From Selenomonas sp. oral taxon 920 (GTDB lineage Bacteria > Bacillota > Negativicutes > Selenomonadales > Selenomonadaceae): a stretch of 64,000 nucleotides of DNA. Below, one piece after another: positions 51,565 through 59,814 of the stretch. The notes beneath the pieces are model-generated. The model saw only the letters and a list, made by a program, of their open reading frames with translations. It did not search any database and had not been told where the DNA came from. The stretch lies in NCBI RefSeq assembly GCF_001717585.1, contig NZ_CP017042.1, forward strand, positions 1,766,501 to 1,830,500. The letters run 5' to 3'. The position numbers were made by a program, and so were the translations under genes. Position 1 is the stretch's first letter. Each line of letters starts with the position of its first letter.

Positions 51565-54164
51565 GCCTCTCCTGCCTCCTTCCGCGCCTGTTCCTGCAGA
51601 CGATAGAGTGTGTTCATCGCCTCGAGCGGCGTCATGGTCATAATATCGAGCGTCCGCAGCTCCGCGAGCGTTCCGTCCGCAAAGAGCGACGTCATTCCAT
51701 CGGCAGGGCTTTGCACGGGAGCGGCTTTCTGCTGTGCGGCAGCAGTGTCCCCTGCACCGCTCTCAGCGGCCTTCTGTTCGAGCGCGTGCAGGATCTCCTC
51801 TGCGCGCGCCGTTACCTTCGGCGGCAGTCCCGCAAGGCGTGCAACGTGGATGCCATAGGACTTATCGGCTGCGCCCGCAACGATGCGGCGCAAGAACGCG
51901 ACGTTTTTCCCCTTTTCGCGCACTGCGATGCAGTAGTTGCGGATGCGCGCGTTCTCCATCTCCGTGAGTTCGTGGTAATGCGTTGCAAAGAGTGTCTTGG
52001 CATGAATATGTTTGTCGATATGCTCCACAACGGCGCGTGCGATGCTCATGCCGTCGAACGTGCTCGTGCCGCGCCCAATCTCATCGAGAATGACGAGACT
52101 GTCACGCGTCGCCTCGCGCAGGATTTGCGCAACCTCGTTCATCTCCACCATAAAGGTGCTCTGTCCGCTCACGAGGTCGTCGCTCGCGCCGATGCGTGTA
52201 AAGATGCGGTCGACGGGCGCAATCTCTGCCGTGCGTGCGGGGACGAAGCTGCCGACCTGCGCCATGAGAGTAAGGAGTGCAACCTGCCGCATATAGGTGG
52301 ACTTGCCCGCCATGTTTGGCCCTGTGATGAGCATTGTCTCCGTCCCGCCATGACTCAGATCGGTGTCATTTGGGACGAAAATCTCTCGATCCAAGATACG
52401 CTCCACGAGCGGGTGACGTCCGTCCCGTATGCGGATCGCGCCGTCTGCCGTCACTGCAGGCCGCACGTAGCGGTAGCTTGCCGCCGCCTCGGCGAGGCTC
52501 TGCAGCACATCGACGCGCGCAATCCTTCGTGCAACGTTCTGGATGGGGACAAGCTCTGCCTTGACCCGCTCCCGAAGCTGCGTGAAGATATGATATTCGA
52601 GCGCCGTGATCTTCTCCTCGGCACCGAGAATCTTCGCCTCGAAGTCCTTCAGCTCCTCGGTGATAAAGCGCTCCGTGTTTGCGAGGGTCTGCTTGCGGAT
52701 ATAGTCGGCAGGAACCTGATCTCTGCCGCTGTGGCGCACCTCGATGTAGTAGCCGAACACCTTGTTGTAGCCGATCTTGAGTGTCTTGATCCCCGTGCGT
52801 GCACGCTCACGCTCCTCCATCTCCTGCAGGAGAGACTTGCTGTCATGGGAGAAAGCACGCAGTTCGTCAAGCGCACCATCGTAGCCCGCACGGATGATAC
52901 CGCCCTCGCGCACCGATAGTCCAGGCTCGTCCACAATCGCGCGTGCGAGTGTGTCACGCAGCTCGTCAAATGTCTGAAGGGAGGCGTGCACGCGCATAAG
53001 AAGACCGCTCACCGCCGTGTCAAGAGCTTCGCGTACGGCAGGAAGTGCGGCGAGGGATACGCGCAGTGCGACCAGATCGCGCGCGTTCGCCGTCTGTGTT
53101 TCAATGCGCGTCAAAAGGCGCTCAAAGTCATAGACCGAGCGCAGATGTTCGCGCAGAGCACCGCGCAGCATCGCTTTCTCCGCCAATTCCGCCACGGCAT
53201 CCAGACGTGCGTCAATACGGTGCGGTACGAGCAGCGGATGCTCAAGCCACGCTTTGAGGAGGCGCGTGCCCATCGGCGTGCGTGTGAAGTCGAGCACGTC
53301 GAAAAGGGTGTTCTTCTTGCCGCCGTCGCGCAGGCTGCGCGTGATCTCAAGGTTGCGCAGCGTGTAGGTGTCGAGCTGCATCGTCTCGCGTGTGTCGAGG
53401 AAGGCCAATCGGTTGATTTGCGAGAGATCTGCCATCACCGTATCGTGGAGGTAGCCAAGAAGGGCTGCAACCGCCGTCCGTGCGCCCGCATCCGTCGGAA
53501 TCTCGGCGGCAGGAAAATGCTGTGAGAGAAGTTCGTCCTTTGCCGCCGTTGGAATCATCGTGACAGCACAGTGCGGAAGACGCTGTGCACGGAATGCACG
53601 CACGGTGTCTGCAAGAGAGAAGCCGTCCGTCATCAGGAGCTCTGCCGTCATGCGGCGGTAGAGCTCGTCGAGGATCTGCTGTGCCGCTGTCTCCCCCCTG
53701 TAGAGTGCGTAGAATGTCTCGCCCGTCGAGATGTCCGCGCCCGCAAGCACAAATGTGCCGTCTGTACTCTCGTGCAGGAGCGCAATGTAGATATTTGCCG
53801 CGTCGCGCAGTACCTCATCCGAGAGCGCCGTGCCGGGGGTCACAACCTTGACCACCTCGCGGTGCGTCAGCCCCTTTGCCTTTGGATCGCCGATCTGCTC
53901 GGCAATCGCGACCTTGAACCCCTTTGCGACAAGGCGTGCGATGTAGCTGTCCGCTGCATGGTAGGGAACGCCGCACATGGGGCTTTTGTCGAGATCGCCG
54001 CTGCGGCTCGTAAGCGTCAGGCCAAGCTCCTTTGCCGCCACCTTTGCATCGTCAAAGAACATCTCGTAGAAGTCGCCGAGGCGAAAGAAGAGCAGTTCGT
54101 TCGGGTGCGCCGCCTTCGCGGAGAGATATTGCTGCATCATCGGCGTGACGTTCTGCGCGTCCAT
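51561..54164 (-). CDS. mutS: DNA mismatch repair protein MutS
   Basis: An 867-aa mismatch recogniser. The N-terminal mismatch-binding FYEMF motif is in LFFRLGDFYEMFFDDAKVA. The ATPase domain has Walker A LITGPNMAGKSTYMRQVALL, SGQSTFMVEMNEVA, Walker B SLVILDEIGRGTSTFDG and FATHYHELTE. AGGAGG lies 6 bases before the ATG. Operon order mutS-mutL-methyltransferase. Confidence 0.98.
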   Translation of the reverse strand: MDAQNVTPMMQQYLSAKAAHPNELLFFRLGDFYEMFFDDAKVAAKELGLTLTSRSGDLDKSPMCGVPYHAADSYIARLVAKGFKVAIAEQIGDPKAKGLTHREVVKVVTPGTALSDEVLRDAANIYIALLHESTDGTFVLAGADISTGETFYALYRGETAAQQILDELYRRMTAELLMTDGFSLADTVRAFRAQRLPHCAVTMIPTAAKDELLSQHFPAAEIPTDAGARTAVAALLGYLHDTVMADLSQINRLAFLDTRETMQLDTYTLRNLEITRSLRDGGKKNTLFDVLDFTRTPMGTRLLKAWLEHPLLVPHRIDARLDAVAELAEKAMLRGALREHLRSVYDFERLLTRIETQTANARDLVALRVSLAALPAVREALDTAVSGLLMRVHASLQTFDELRDTLARAIVDEPGLSVREGGIIRAGYDGALDELRAFSHDSKSLLQEMEERERARTGIKTLKIGYNKVFGYYIEVRHSGRDQVPADYIRKQTLANTERFITEELKDFEAKILGAEEKITALEYHIFTQLRERVKAELVPIQNVARRIARVDVLQSLAEAAASYRYVRPAVTADGAIRIRDGRHPLVERILDREIFVPNDTDLSHGGTETMLITGPNMAGKSTYMRQVALLTLMAQVGSFVPARTAEIAPVDRIFTRIGASDDLVSGQSTFMVEMNEVAQILREATRDSLVILDEIGRGTSTFDGMSIARAVVEHIDKHIHAKTLFATHYHELTEMENARIRNYCIAVREKGKNVAFLRRIVAGAADKSYGIHVARLAGLPPKVTARAEEILHALEQKAAESGAGDTAAAQQKAAPVQSPADGMTSLFADGTLAELRTLDIMTMTPLEAMNTLYRLQEQARKEAGEA

Positions 54165-54218
54165 AACGAACCTCCTAAGTAAAATACCATAACGGCGTGA
54201 CCCTCACGCGACGCCTCG

Positions 54219-55532
54219 TTACGCGAGCACTTCCCCTTTGAGCACCCATGTCTGGGGCTGCGTGATGCGCACCTGCACAAAATCGCCCTCCTGTTCTGTC
54301 CCATGCGGGAAGAGCACAATCTTGTTTGTGCGCGTGCGCCCGCTCCAAACAGTCGGGTCGTTCTTGCTCGCGCCCTCGACCATGACCTCAAGCTGTGCGC
54401 CGAGGAGACGATCGTTAATCGCTCGGCTGATCGCATTTTGCTCCTCCATCAGGGCATTCAGCCGTGCGTGCTTCACATCATCCGGGACTTGATGCTCCAT
54501 CGTCGCTGCAGGCGTACCCGAGCGCTTTGAGTAGAGGAACGTGTACGCCGAGTCATACCGCATCTCACGCAGAAACGCAAGCATCTCGGCGAAGTCCTCC
54601 TCCGTCTCCCCCGGAAACCCGACGATGAGATCGGTTGTGAGGCTTGCACTCGGCAGTGCCTCACGCACGCGCTGTGCACGCTCGCGATACTGCTCCACCG
54701 TATAGACACGGTTCATCGCCTTTAGGATGCGGTTGCACCCATACTGCACGGGCAGATGGATGTGCTCGCAGATATGCGTGCCGTTTTTGATCGTGTTGAT
54801 GAGCTTGTCGCTGATGTCCTTCGGATGCGAAGTCATAAAGCGTACGCGGCGGATGCCCTCCACCTCGTCCACCATGTGCAGGAGATCGGCAAAATCCGCC
54901 TGTTTGTGGTCTTTGCCGTACGAGTTCACATTCTGCCCGAGCAGCGTCACCTCGGTATAGCCCTCCGCGACCGCACGGCGCACCTCTGCCACGATCTCCT
55001 CGGGCGCACGGCTGCGCTCGCGTCCGCGCACATAGGGTACGATGCAGTAGGTACAGTAGTTGTTGCAGCCATACATGATGGGCACCCACGCGGAGAACTT
55101 GCCGCCGCGTGCAACGGGCAGATTCTCCGCAATCGTCTTGTCCGCGAGCGCGACATCGACCACGGGCGAATGCTCCGCCGCAATCTCCGCGACGATGCGG
55201 GCAAGCTCCTGCACCTTCCCCGTCCCGAGCACGAAGTCGATGTGCGGTGCGCGGCGCATGAGGTTGTCCCCCTCCTTCTGCGCCATGCAGCCCGCGATTC
55301 CAAAGATCAGCTTCGGATTTTTTTCCTTGATCTTCTTGATCTCGCCGATCTTCCCATAGACCTTGTCCTCTGCCGTCTCGCGCACGCAGCAGGTGTTGAT
55401 GAGGATCACATCCGCCGTCTCCATCTCCTCCGTGCGCTCATAGCCCGCCCCCTGCAGCTGCCCCTCCATGCGCTCCGCATCGGCAATGTTCATCTGACAA
55501 CCATAGACAAGTATCTTATAACGTCCCTGCAT
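54219..55532 (-). CDS. miaB: tRNA methylthiotransferase MiaB
   Basis: A 437-aa radical SAM enzyme that adds 2-methylthio to i6A37 of tRNAs. The N-terminal UPF0004 domain has cysteines in YGCQMNIADAERMEG, NTCCVRETAE and IAGCMAQKEG. The radical SAM cluster is YGCNNYCTYCIVPYVRGRER, and a C-terminal TRAM domain ends the protein. GAGGAAA precedes the ATG. It lies directly upstream of mutS. Confidence 0.96.
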   Translation of the reverse strand: MQGRYKILVYGCQMNIADAERMEGQLQGAGYERTEEMETADVILINTCCVRETAEDKVYGKIGEIKKIKEKNPKLIFGIAGCMAQKEGDNLMRRAPHIDFVLGTGKVQELARIVAEIAAEHSPVVDVALADKTIAENLPVARGGKFSAWVPIMYGCNNYCTYCIVPYVRGRERSRAPEEIVAEVRRAVAEGYTEVTLLGQNVNSYGKDHKQADFADLLHMVDEVEGIRRVRFMTSHPKDISDKLINTIKNGTHICEHIHLPVQYGCNRILKAMNRVYTVEQYRERAQRVREALPSASLTTDLIVGFPGETEEDFAEMLAFLREMRYDSAYTFLYSKRSGTPAATMEHQVPDDVKHARLNALMEEQNAISRAINDRLLGAQLEVMVEGASKNDPTVWSGRTRTNKIVLFPHGTEQEGDFVQVRITQPQTWVLKGEVLA

Positions 55533-55564
55533 TCGTTTCCTCTCATTTTACACAGACACATAGT

Positions 55565-55593
55565 AAAAAAGTCTGGAAGAAATCCTTCCAGAC
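55565..55593 (-). terminator. Terminator of the tRNA-Gly/tRNA-Cys unit
   Basis: An 8-bp stem GTCTGGAA/TTCCAGAC (55571-55578 with 55586-55593) followed on the minus strand by six T residues. Confidence 0.88.
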
Positions 55594-55605
55594 CGCATTT
55601 CATAT

Positions 55606-55679
55606 TGGAGGCGACACCCAGAATCGAACTGGGGATAAAGGTTTTGCAGACCTCGGCCTTACCACTTGGCTATGTCGCC
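55606..55679 (-). tRNA. tRNA-Cys (anticodon GCA)
   Basis: A complete 74-base cloverleaf with acceptor GGCGACA/TGTCGCC, anticodon loop containing GCA (GTCTGCAAAAC), T-arm GTTCGATTC and an encoded CCA. It follows tRNA-Gly in the same transcript. Confidence 0.97.
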
Positions 55680-55685
55680 GAAAGA

Positions 55686-55760
55686 TGGAGCGGAAAACGA
55701 GGCTCGAACTCGCGACCCCCACCTTGGCAAGGTGGTGCTCTACCACTGAGCTACTTCCGC
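55686..55760 (-). tRNA. tRNA-Gly (anticodon GCC)
   Basis: A 75-base cloverleaf with acceptor GCGGAAG/TTTCCGC, anticodon arm CACCTTGCCAAGGTG giving GCC, T-arm GTTCGAGCC and an encoded CCA. Confidence 0.97.
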
Positions 55761-55797
55761 ATAATATCTTCCTGCGCCGCAAGAGCGACACTCAAAC

Positions 55798-55826
55798 ATT
55801 ATATCTGTGCGCAGGGTTTCTGTCAA
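55798..55826 (-). promoter_or_regulatory. Sigma-A promoter of the tRNA-Gly/Cys unit
   Basis: TTGACA (55821-55826), a 17-base spacer and TATAAT (55798-55803), a full consensus promoter 38 bases before tRNA-Gly. Confidence 0.88.
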
Positions 55827-55902
55827 GAAGAAAATTTCCCCCGCAATTTACGACCGGCGAAGTTGTGAAATCAGGATTTTTGGCGCAATTCGCCCGAAAC
55901 GT

Positions 55903-55931
55903 TTGACAGTCACGCTGTATTCTGTAATAAT
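55903..55931 (+). promoter_or_regulatory. Sigma-A promoter of brnQ
   Basis: TTGACA (55903-55908) with TAATAA (55925-55930, 16-base spacer) or AATAAT (55926-55931, 17-base spacer). The in-frame ATG at 55930-55932 overlaps the -10, so it would not be in the resulting mRNA. Confidence 0.7.
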
Positions 55932-55986
55932 GAAGGATAATATTTTGAATCGTTATTTCTGTGTAATATCTTTGGAGGGAATCGCC

Positions 55987-57330
55987 ATCAACGCACTCAA
56001 AAAGAAAGACCTCTTGACGCTTGGTTTTATGATGTTTTCCATCTACTTCGGCGCAGGAAATCTTATTTTCCCGCCCGCGCTCGGTCAGGCGGCGGGCGAT
56101 CATACACTGCTCGCAATGCTCGGCTTCATGACGACGGGCATCGGGCTGCCGCTGCTCGGCATCACCGCGATCGCGCTCGCGGGCGGTGAATACGTGCCGC
56201 TCCTGCGCACAAAGACATGGCCGATGTTCGCAACGGTGCTGCTCATCATCCTGTACCTCATCATCGGACCGCTGTTTGCAATGCCGCGCACGGGTGCCGT
56301 CTCATTCGAGATCGGCATACGCCCCTTCCTCGCCGAGGAAAATCTCACACAAGGGCAGTTTATCTACACGGCACTCTTCTTTGCCGCGTCCTATTATCTC
56401 GCGCTGAATCCGAACAAGATCATCGATCGCGTGGGCAAGATGCTGACGCCGGCACTCCTGCTCGTCCTGCTCATCCTCTTTGTGCAGGCGTTTCATGCGC
56501 CGCTCGGAGGTGTACTTGAACCGACTGGGAACTACATCGACGCACCATTTGCACAGGGATTCCAAGACGGCTATCAGACGATGGATCTGCTCGCCTCGAT
56601 CGCCATCGGTGCACTTGTAGCAAACGCCGTACGTCTGCGCGGGATCACGGACAGCCGCGCCATCGGTGCCGCGTGTCTCGTCTCCGGTCTCATCACCGTT
56701 ACCCTCATGGCAATTGTCTACGGCTCGCTTGCCTACATCGGCGCGACGAGTGCCTCGGTGCTCGGCCACTCGGAAAACGGCGGTCAGATTCTCTCGGGCG
56801 CAGTCGGCATCTTCTTCGGCTCTGCAGGCAATCTTCTGCTCGCCGTCATCATCGCGCTTGCGTGCCTGACGACCTGCTGCGGCATCACCTCGAGCGCGGC
56901 GATGTTCTTCAACAAGCTGCTGAAGGGTCGCATCTCATACGAGCGTCTGCTGCTCCTCTCGATTCTGTTCAGTTTTGCAGCATCGAATGTTGGTCTGACG
57001 CAGATCATCGCACTCGCCATTCCATTCCTCGTCGTGATCTATCCACTCGTCATCGTGTTCGTCATTCTCTCGCTCTTTGACCGTTTCATCGGCTGGCGCA
57101 GAAGCATCTATCAGGGCGCGATGGCATTGACGCTCGTATTCTCGCTGATCGACGGTTTGCATGCAGCGGGTCTGAGCAGCACTCCGGTACACGCGCTGCT
57201 TGTAGAGTATATCCCGTTCTATGCGATTATGATGGGTTGGGTCTGCCCCGCTGTTGTCGGTGCAGTTCTCGGCTTTGCCGTCTCACTGTTTCAGACTGCG
57301 CCTGTGCCCGCAGAGGAGGCACATATATAA
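55987..57330 (+). CDS. brnQ: Branched-chain amino acid permease BrnQ
   Basis: A 447-aa sodium-coupled importer of Leu, Ile and Val with about 12 helices. The N-terminal family signature KKKDLLTLGFMMFSIYFGAG is followed by NLIFPPALGQ. The frame is open to 55807, but upstream starts are poor: an ATG at 55930 overlaps the promoter -10 and a TTG at 55972 overlaps the ribosome binding site. GGAGGG (55974-55979) is 7 bases from ATC at 55987, exactly where homologues start (Met-Asn-x-Leu-Lys-Lys), so an ATC start is proposed. CodY, encoded nearby, is a likely regulator by analogy. Confidence 0.93.
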   Translation: MNALKKKDLLTLGFMMFSIYFGAGNLIFPPALGQAAGDHTLLAMLGFMTTGIGLPLLGITAIALAGGEYVPLLRTKTWPMFATVLLIILYLIIGPLFAMPRTGAVSFEIGIRPFLAEENLTQGQFIYTALFFAASYYLALNPNKIIDRVGKMLTPALLLVLLILFVQAFHAPLGGVLEPTGNYIDAPFAQGFQDGYQTMDLLASIAIGALVANAVRLRGITDSRAIGAACLVSGLITVTLMAIVYGSLAYIGATSASVLGHSENGGQILSGAVGIFFGSAGNLLLAVIIALACLTTCCGITSSAAMFFNKLLKGRISYERLLLLSILFSFAASNVGLTQIIALAIPFLVVIYPLVIVFVILSLFDRFIGWRRSIYQGAMALTLVFSLIDGLHAAGLSSTPVHALLVEYIPFYAIMMGWVCPAVVGAVLGFAVSLFQTAPVPAEEAHI

Positions 57331-57337
57331 ACATATA

Positions 57338-57379
57338 AAAACGGGTTACCGCACGAACTTCGTGCAGTAACCCATTTTT
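57338..57379. terminator. Bidirectional terminator between brnQ and dedA
   Basis: Stem GGGTTAC-GCACGAA with TTCGTGC-GTAACCC (57343-57373), with T runs on both strands. Confidence 0.88.
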
Positions 57380-57989
57380 AGTGCAGGTGACGTTTCTTTT
57401 TCTTCTTCCATTTAAGATAGAAATAGATCATGGCGACGACGGCGCAGAGGACGAAGATGATACTCGCCTCATGCCCATACTCCATGAGATCCGTCCAGTT
57501 CTCACCGAGCATCATTCCCGCGCAGAGGATCGCCGCCGTCCATGGAAGTGAGCCCGCGATGGTGTAGATAAAGAACCGCTTTGGATCAACGCGTGCAAAG
57601 CCCGCCGGCAGGGAGATGAATGTACGGATGACGGGCAGCATGCGGCTGAAGAATACCGCCTTCAGACCATAGCGGTCGAACCAGTCCTGCGCCGTATTGA
57701 CATGGGATTTCTTGATGAAGAAGTATTTCCCATATTGATCCACAAACGGGCGACCGCCACGTGCGCCGACCTCGTATGCAAAAACGGAGCCGAGAAGTCC
57801 GCCGACCATCCCCGCGAGCAGTGCCCCCTCAAACGACATATGTCCCGCAAAGACGAGATAGCCTGCAAAGCCGAGGATGAGCTCGCTGGGGATCGGGATA
57901 CACGCATTCTCTGCCGCCATGAGGACAGCAACGGCAACGTACCCCCATGAGGCGATGAACGAGAGGAAAATCTGAGAGAAGTAATCCAC
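57378..57989 (-). CDS. DedA-family membrane protein
   Basis: A 203-aa inner-membrane protein of the DedA/SNARE-associated family, linked to lipid carrier flipping and envelope homeostasis. Family motifs are ENACIPIPSELILGFAGYLV, the glycine-rich GMVGGLLGSVFAYEVGARGG and the F-x-R-x-x-P-motif VFFSRMLPVIRTFISLPAGF. The C-terminus is Lys-rich. The start is taken as the GTG at 57989, because AAAGGAG is 8 bases upstream; an earlier ATG lies before that site. It is monocistronic. Confidence 0.9.
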   Translation of the reverse strand: MDYFSQIFLSFIASWGYVAVAVLMAAENACIPIPSELILGFAGYLVFAGHMSFEGALLAGMVGGLLGSVFAYEVGARGGRPFVDQYGKYFFIKKSHVNTAQDWFDRYGLKAVFFSRMLPVIRTFISLPAGFARVDPKRFFIYTIAGSLPWTAAILCAGMMLGENWTDLMEYGHEASIIFVLCAVVAMIYFYLKWKKKKKRHLH

Positions 57990-58025
57990 GGCATAGGCTC
58001 CTTTGCATATGTGCAATAACTCTAC

Positions 58026-58060
58026 AAAAAAATCTCCAGTGCACTGCTGTACTGGAGATT
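58026..58060 (-). terminator. Terminator of the tRNA-Glu/Asp/Phe operon
   Basis: A perfect 10-bp inverted repeat AATCTCCAGT/ACTGGAGATT (58031-58040 with 58051-58060) followed on the minus strand by seven T residues. Confidence 0.92.
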
Positions 58061-58071
58061 CAAGTCCAAGG

Positions 58072-58147
58072 TGGTGCCTCAGAGCGGAATCGAACCACTG
58101 ACACGGGGATTTTCAGTCCCCTGCTCTACCAACTGAGCTACCGAGGC
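58072..58147 (-). tRNA. tRNA-Phe (anticodon GAA)
   Basis: A 76-base cloverleaf with acceptor GCCTCGG/CTGAGGC, anticodon loop CTGAAAA giving GAA, T-arm GTTCGATTC and an encoded CCA. Third tRNA of the operon. Confidence 0.97.
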
Positions 58148-58158
58148 GAAAGGAAAAA

Positions 58159-58235
58159 TGGCGACCCGGATGGGACTTGAACCCACGACCTCCGCCGTGA
58201 CAGGGCGGCATTCTAACCAACTAAACTACCGGGCC
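58159..58235 (-). tRNA. tRNA-Asp (anticodon GTC)
   Basis: A 77-base cloverleaf with acceptor GGCCCGG/CCGGGTC, anticodon loop CTGTCAC giving GTC, T-arm GTTCAAGTC and an encoded CCA. Second tRNA of the operon. Confidence 0.97.
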
Positions 58236-58241
58236 GTACTT

Positions 58242-58316
58242 TGGTGACGCGTACGGGATTCGAACCCGTGAAGCCGCCGTGAAAGGGCGGTGTCTTAACC
58301 ACTTGACCAACGCGCC
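58242..58316 (-). tRNA. tRNA-Glu (anticodon TTC)
   Basis: A 75-base cloverleaf with acceptor GGCGCGT/ACGCGTC, anticodon loop CTTTCAC giving TTC, T-arm GTTCGAATC and an encoded CCA. First tRNA of the operon. Confidence 0.97.
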
Positions 58317-58324
58317 AAAATCAT

Positions 58325-58366
58325 GAATTGCGGCGGACTACCCGCGGGGGTATCCGCCGCATATTC
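58325..58366 (-). other. Strong hairpin in the leader of the tRNA-Glu operon
   Basis: TGCGGCGGA/TCCGCCGCA (9 bp) is extended inward by TACCC/GGGTA and outward by GAAT/ATTC. It lies between the predicted transcription start (near 58369) and tRNA-Glu, about 9 bases from the mature 5' end. It lacks a good T run. Confidence 0.65.
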
Positions 58367-58375
58367 ACGAAGGCA

Positions 58376-58404
58376 ATTATATGGGATTTTTGACCGCTTG
58401 TCAA
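58376..58404 (-). promoter_or_regulatory. Sigma-A promoter of the tRNA-Glu/Asp/Phe operon
   Basis: TTGACA (58399-58404), a 17-base spacer and TATAAT (58376-58381), a full consensus. Confidence 0.88.
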
Positions 58405-58438
58405 CATCTTTTATTTACGCTATAATATGAGCGTTTTG

Positions 58439-59269
58439 TCAAAGATTGACACCGCTGCCAAGATTTGCCCACTGAACATCCGAGGCATATTCCTCGAGTT
58501 CGGGCAGCTTCTCCATGAGGTAGGAATTCGTGACACGCACGAACGTCCCCTTCATGCCGAGCGACTTCGACTCGATGACGCCCGCAGATTCGAACTTGCG
58601 AAGCGCATTGACGATCACCGAGCGCGTGATCTTCGCCTCATCAGCGATGCGCGATGCGATCAGTCGGCCCTCGAACTTCCCTTGGCTCGCGAGCTCCTGC
58701 AAAATCGCATGCGCCGCCTTGCGCTCGGAGTACGAAAGCGTTTCCACTGCGATCCGTACTGCCTCGCGCTGACGCGCCTCGATTTCATTGCGCTGTGCCG
58801 CATCACGCAGCATCTCCATACCGACCACGGTTGCACCGTACTCACAGAGCAGGAGGTCAGGATCCCCAAACTCTTTCTTTCCGCTTGCCACGACGAGTGT
58901 CCCCAGTCTGCGCCGTGGGCCGTAGATCGGTGTGATGACGATGTTCTGCCCGCGAAAGAGCTCCGCCATCTCTTTCTCATACGACGCGCCATCTGCATCC
59001 ACACGGACGTTGGCATGCGTCTCCTCCAACCGATTGAGCCAATCGACATACTTCCGTGGGAACTGCCCCAGCTCAATCACCTCGTTCACCATGAGGTCGT
59101 CATCATCGTCGAACAGGGCATATCCGCAAATTTTTCCGCCCTCATCGGTAATGTAGACGTTCGCCTCAAGGACATTGCTCAACACTCGCGAAATCCCATC
59201 GTACTCAACGCTTTCCGAACGCTGAAGCAGGCGATTGATTTGTCGTGTTTTTCCCAGCAATGTAATCAT
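58439..59269 (-). CDS. codY: Global regulator CodY
   Basis: A 276-aa repressor that senses GTP and branched-chain amino acids and controls nitrogen and amino acid genes. The N-terminal GAF domain starts MITLLGKTRQINRLLQ; the C-terminal winged HTH is ASRIADEAKITRSVIVNALR followed by KFESAGVIESKSLGMKGTFV. The frame opens 54 bases earlier, but GAGGGGGG five bases before the ATG at 59269 sets the start. It is monocistronic, not in the clpYQ-codY operon of Bacillus. brnQ and ilvE in this window are the kind of genes it usually controls. Confidence 0.95.
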   Translation of the reverse strand: MITLLGKTRQINRLLQRSESVEYDGISRVLSNVLEANVYITDEGGKICGYALFDDDDDLMVNEVIELGQFPRKYVDWLNRLEETHANVRVDADGASYEKEMAELFRGQNIVITPIYGPRRRLGTLVVASGKKEFGDPDLLLCEYGATVVGMEMLRDAAQRNEIEARQREAVRIAVETLSYSERKAAHAILQELASQGKFEGRLIASRIADEAKITRSVIVNALRKFESAGVIESKSLGMKGTFVRVTNSYLMEKLPELEEYASDVQWANLGSGVNL

Positions 59270-59353
59270 CTGAACCCCCCTCTTTCTCGAACTGTCCGCA
59301 CAGTCCGAAACAAATAACCACACCCCGTAAAAGACATTTTTCCTTCTATAGAT

Positions 59354-59381
59354 ATAATACTACATTTTTTCCAAATATCAA
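59354..59381 (-). promoter_or_regulatory. Sigma-A promoter of codY
   Basis: TTGATA (59376-59381), a 16-base spacer and TATTAT (59354-59359). The AT-rich surroundings resemble a CodY box only weakly. Confidence 0.6.
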
Positions 59382-59475
59382 GAAAAACTTGAATGTTTTT
59401 CATCTTCTATTGATAGATTCCTACTATCCTTTCATTATAGAACTCGATACTCGATGAAAAAATTTTTTCAGTGTC

Positions 59476-59504
59476 TTGCCTAATGGAGGGAATCATAGTA
59501 TAAT
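59476..59504 (+). promoter_or_regulatory. Sigma-A promoter of rpmB
   Basis: TTGCCT (59476-59481), a 17-base spacer and TATAAT (59499-59504), about 50 bases before the rpmB start. Confidence 0.8.
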
Positions 59505-59556
59505 AGCACGGTATTGCGCGCAGCTTGAGTGAAGTGCGCGTCGAGGAGGTGTAGCA

Positions 59557-59748
59557 ATGGCAAGTGTATGCGAGGTCTGCGGCAAGGGGCCGATGAGCGG
59601 CAACAATGTGAGCCACTCCCATGTAAAGACGAAACGCAAGTGGAAGCCGAATATTCAGCGTGTCCGCGCCCTTGTGAAGGGTGAGGTCAAACACGTCAAT
59701 GTGTGCACGCGCTGCCTGCGTTCCGGCAACGTTGATCGTGCCGTTTGA
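59557..59748 (+). CDS. rpmB: 50S ribosomal protein L28
   Basis: A 63-aa ribosomal protein. It contains CEVCGKGPMSGNNVSHSHVK near the start and VCTRCLRSGNVDRAV at the end. The two Cys pairs (CEVC and CTRC) mark the zinc-binding C+ form. GAGGAGG precedes the ATG at 59557. It is followed 66 bases later by the carbonic-anhydrase-like gene on the same strand. Confidence 0.97.
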   Translation: MASVCEVCGKGPMSGNNVSHSHVKTKRKWKPNIQRVRALVKGEVKHVNVCTRCLRSGNVDRAV

Positions 59749-59814
59749 GCATCAGTGCATAGAGGAAGCCGTCCGCAGGTTCGGGCGGTTTTTTCTATAG
59801 GAAAGGGAGATTTA

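Noticed and set aside
59354-59470. CodY binding box near codY and rpmB
   Set aside because: AT-rich stretches resemble AATTTTCWGAAAATT at only about 8-9 of 15 positions, which is expected by chance in such sequence.
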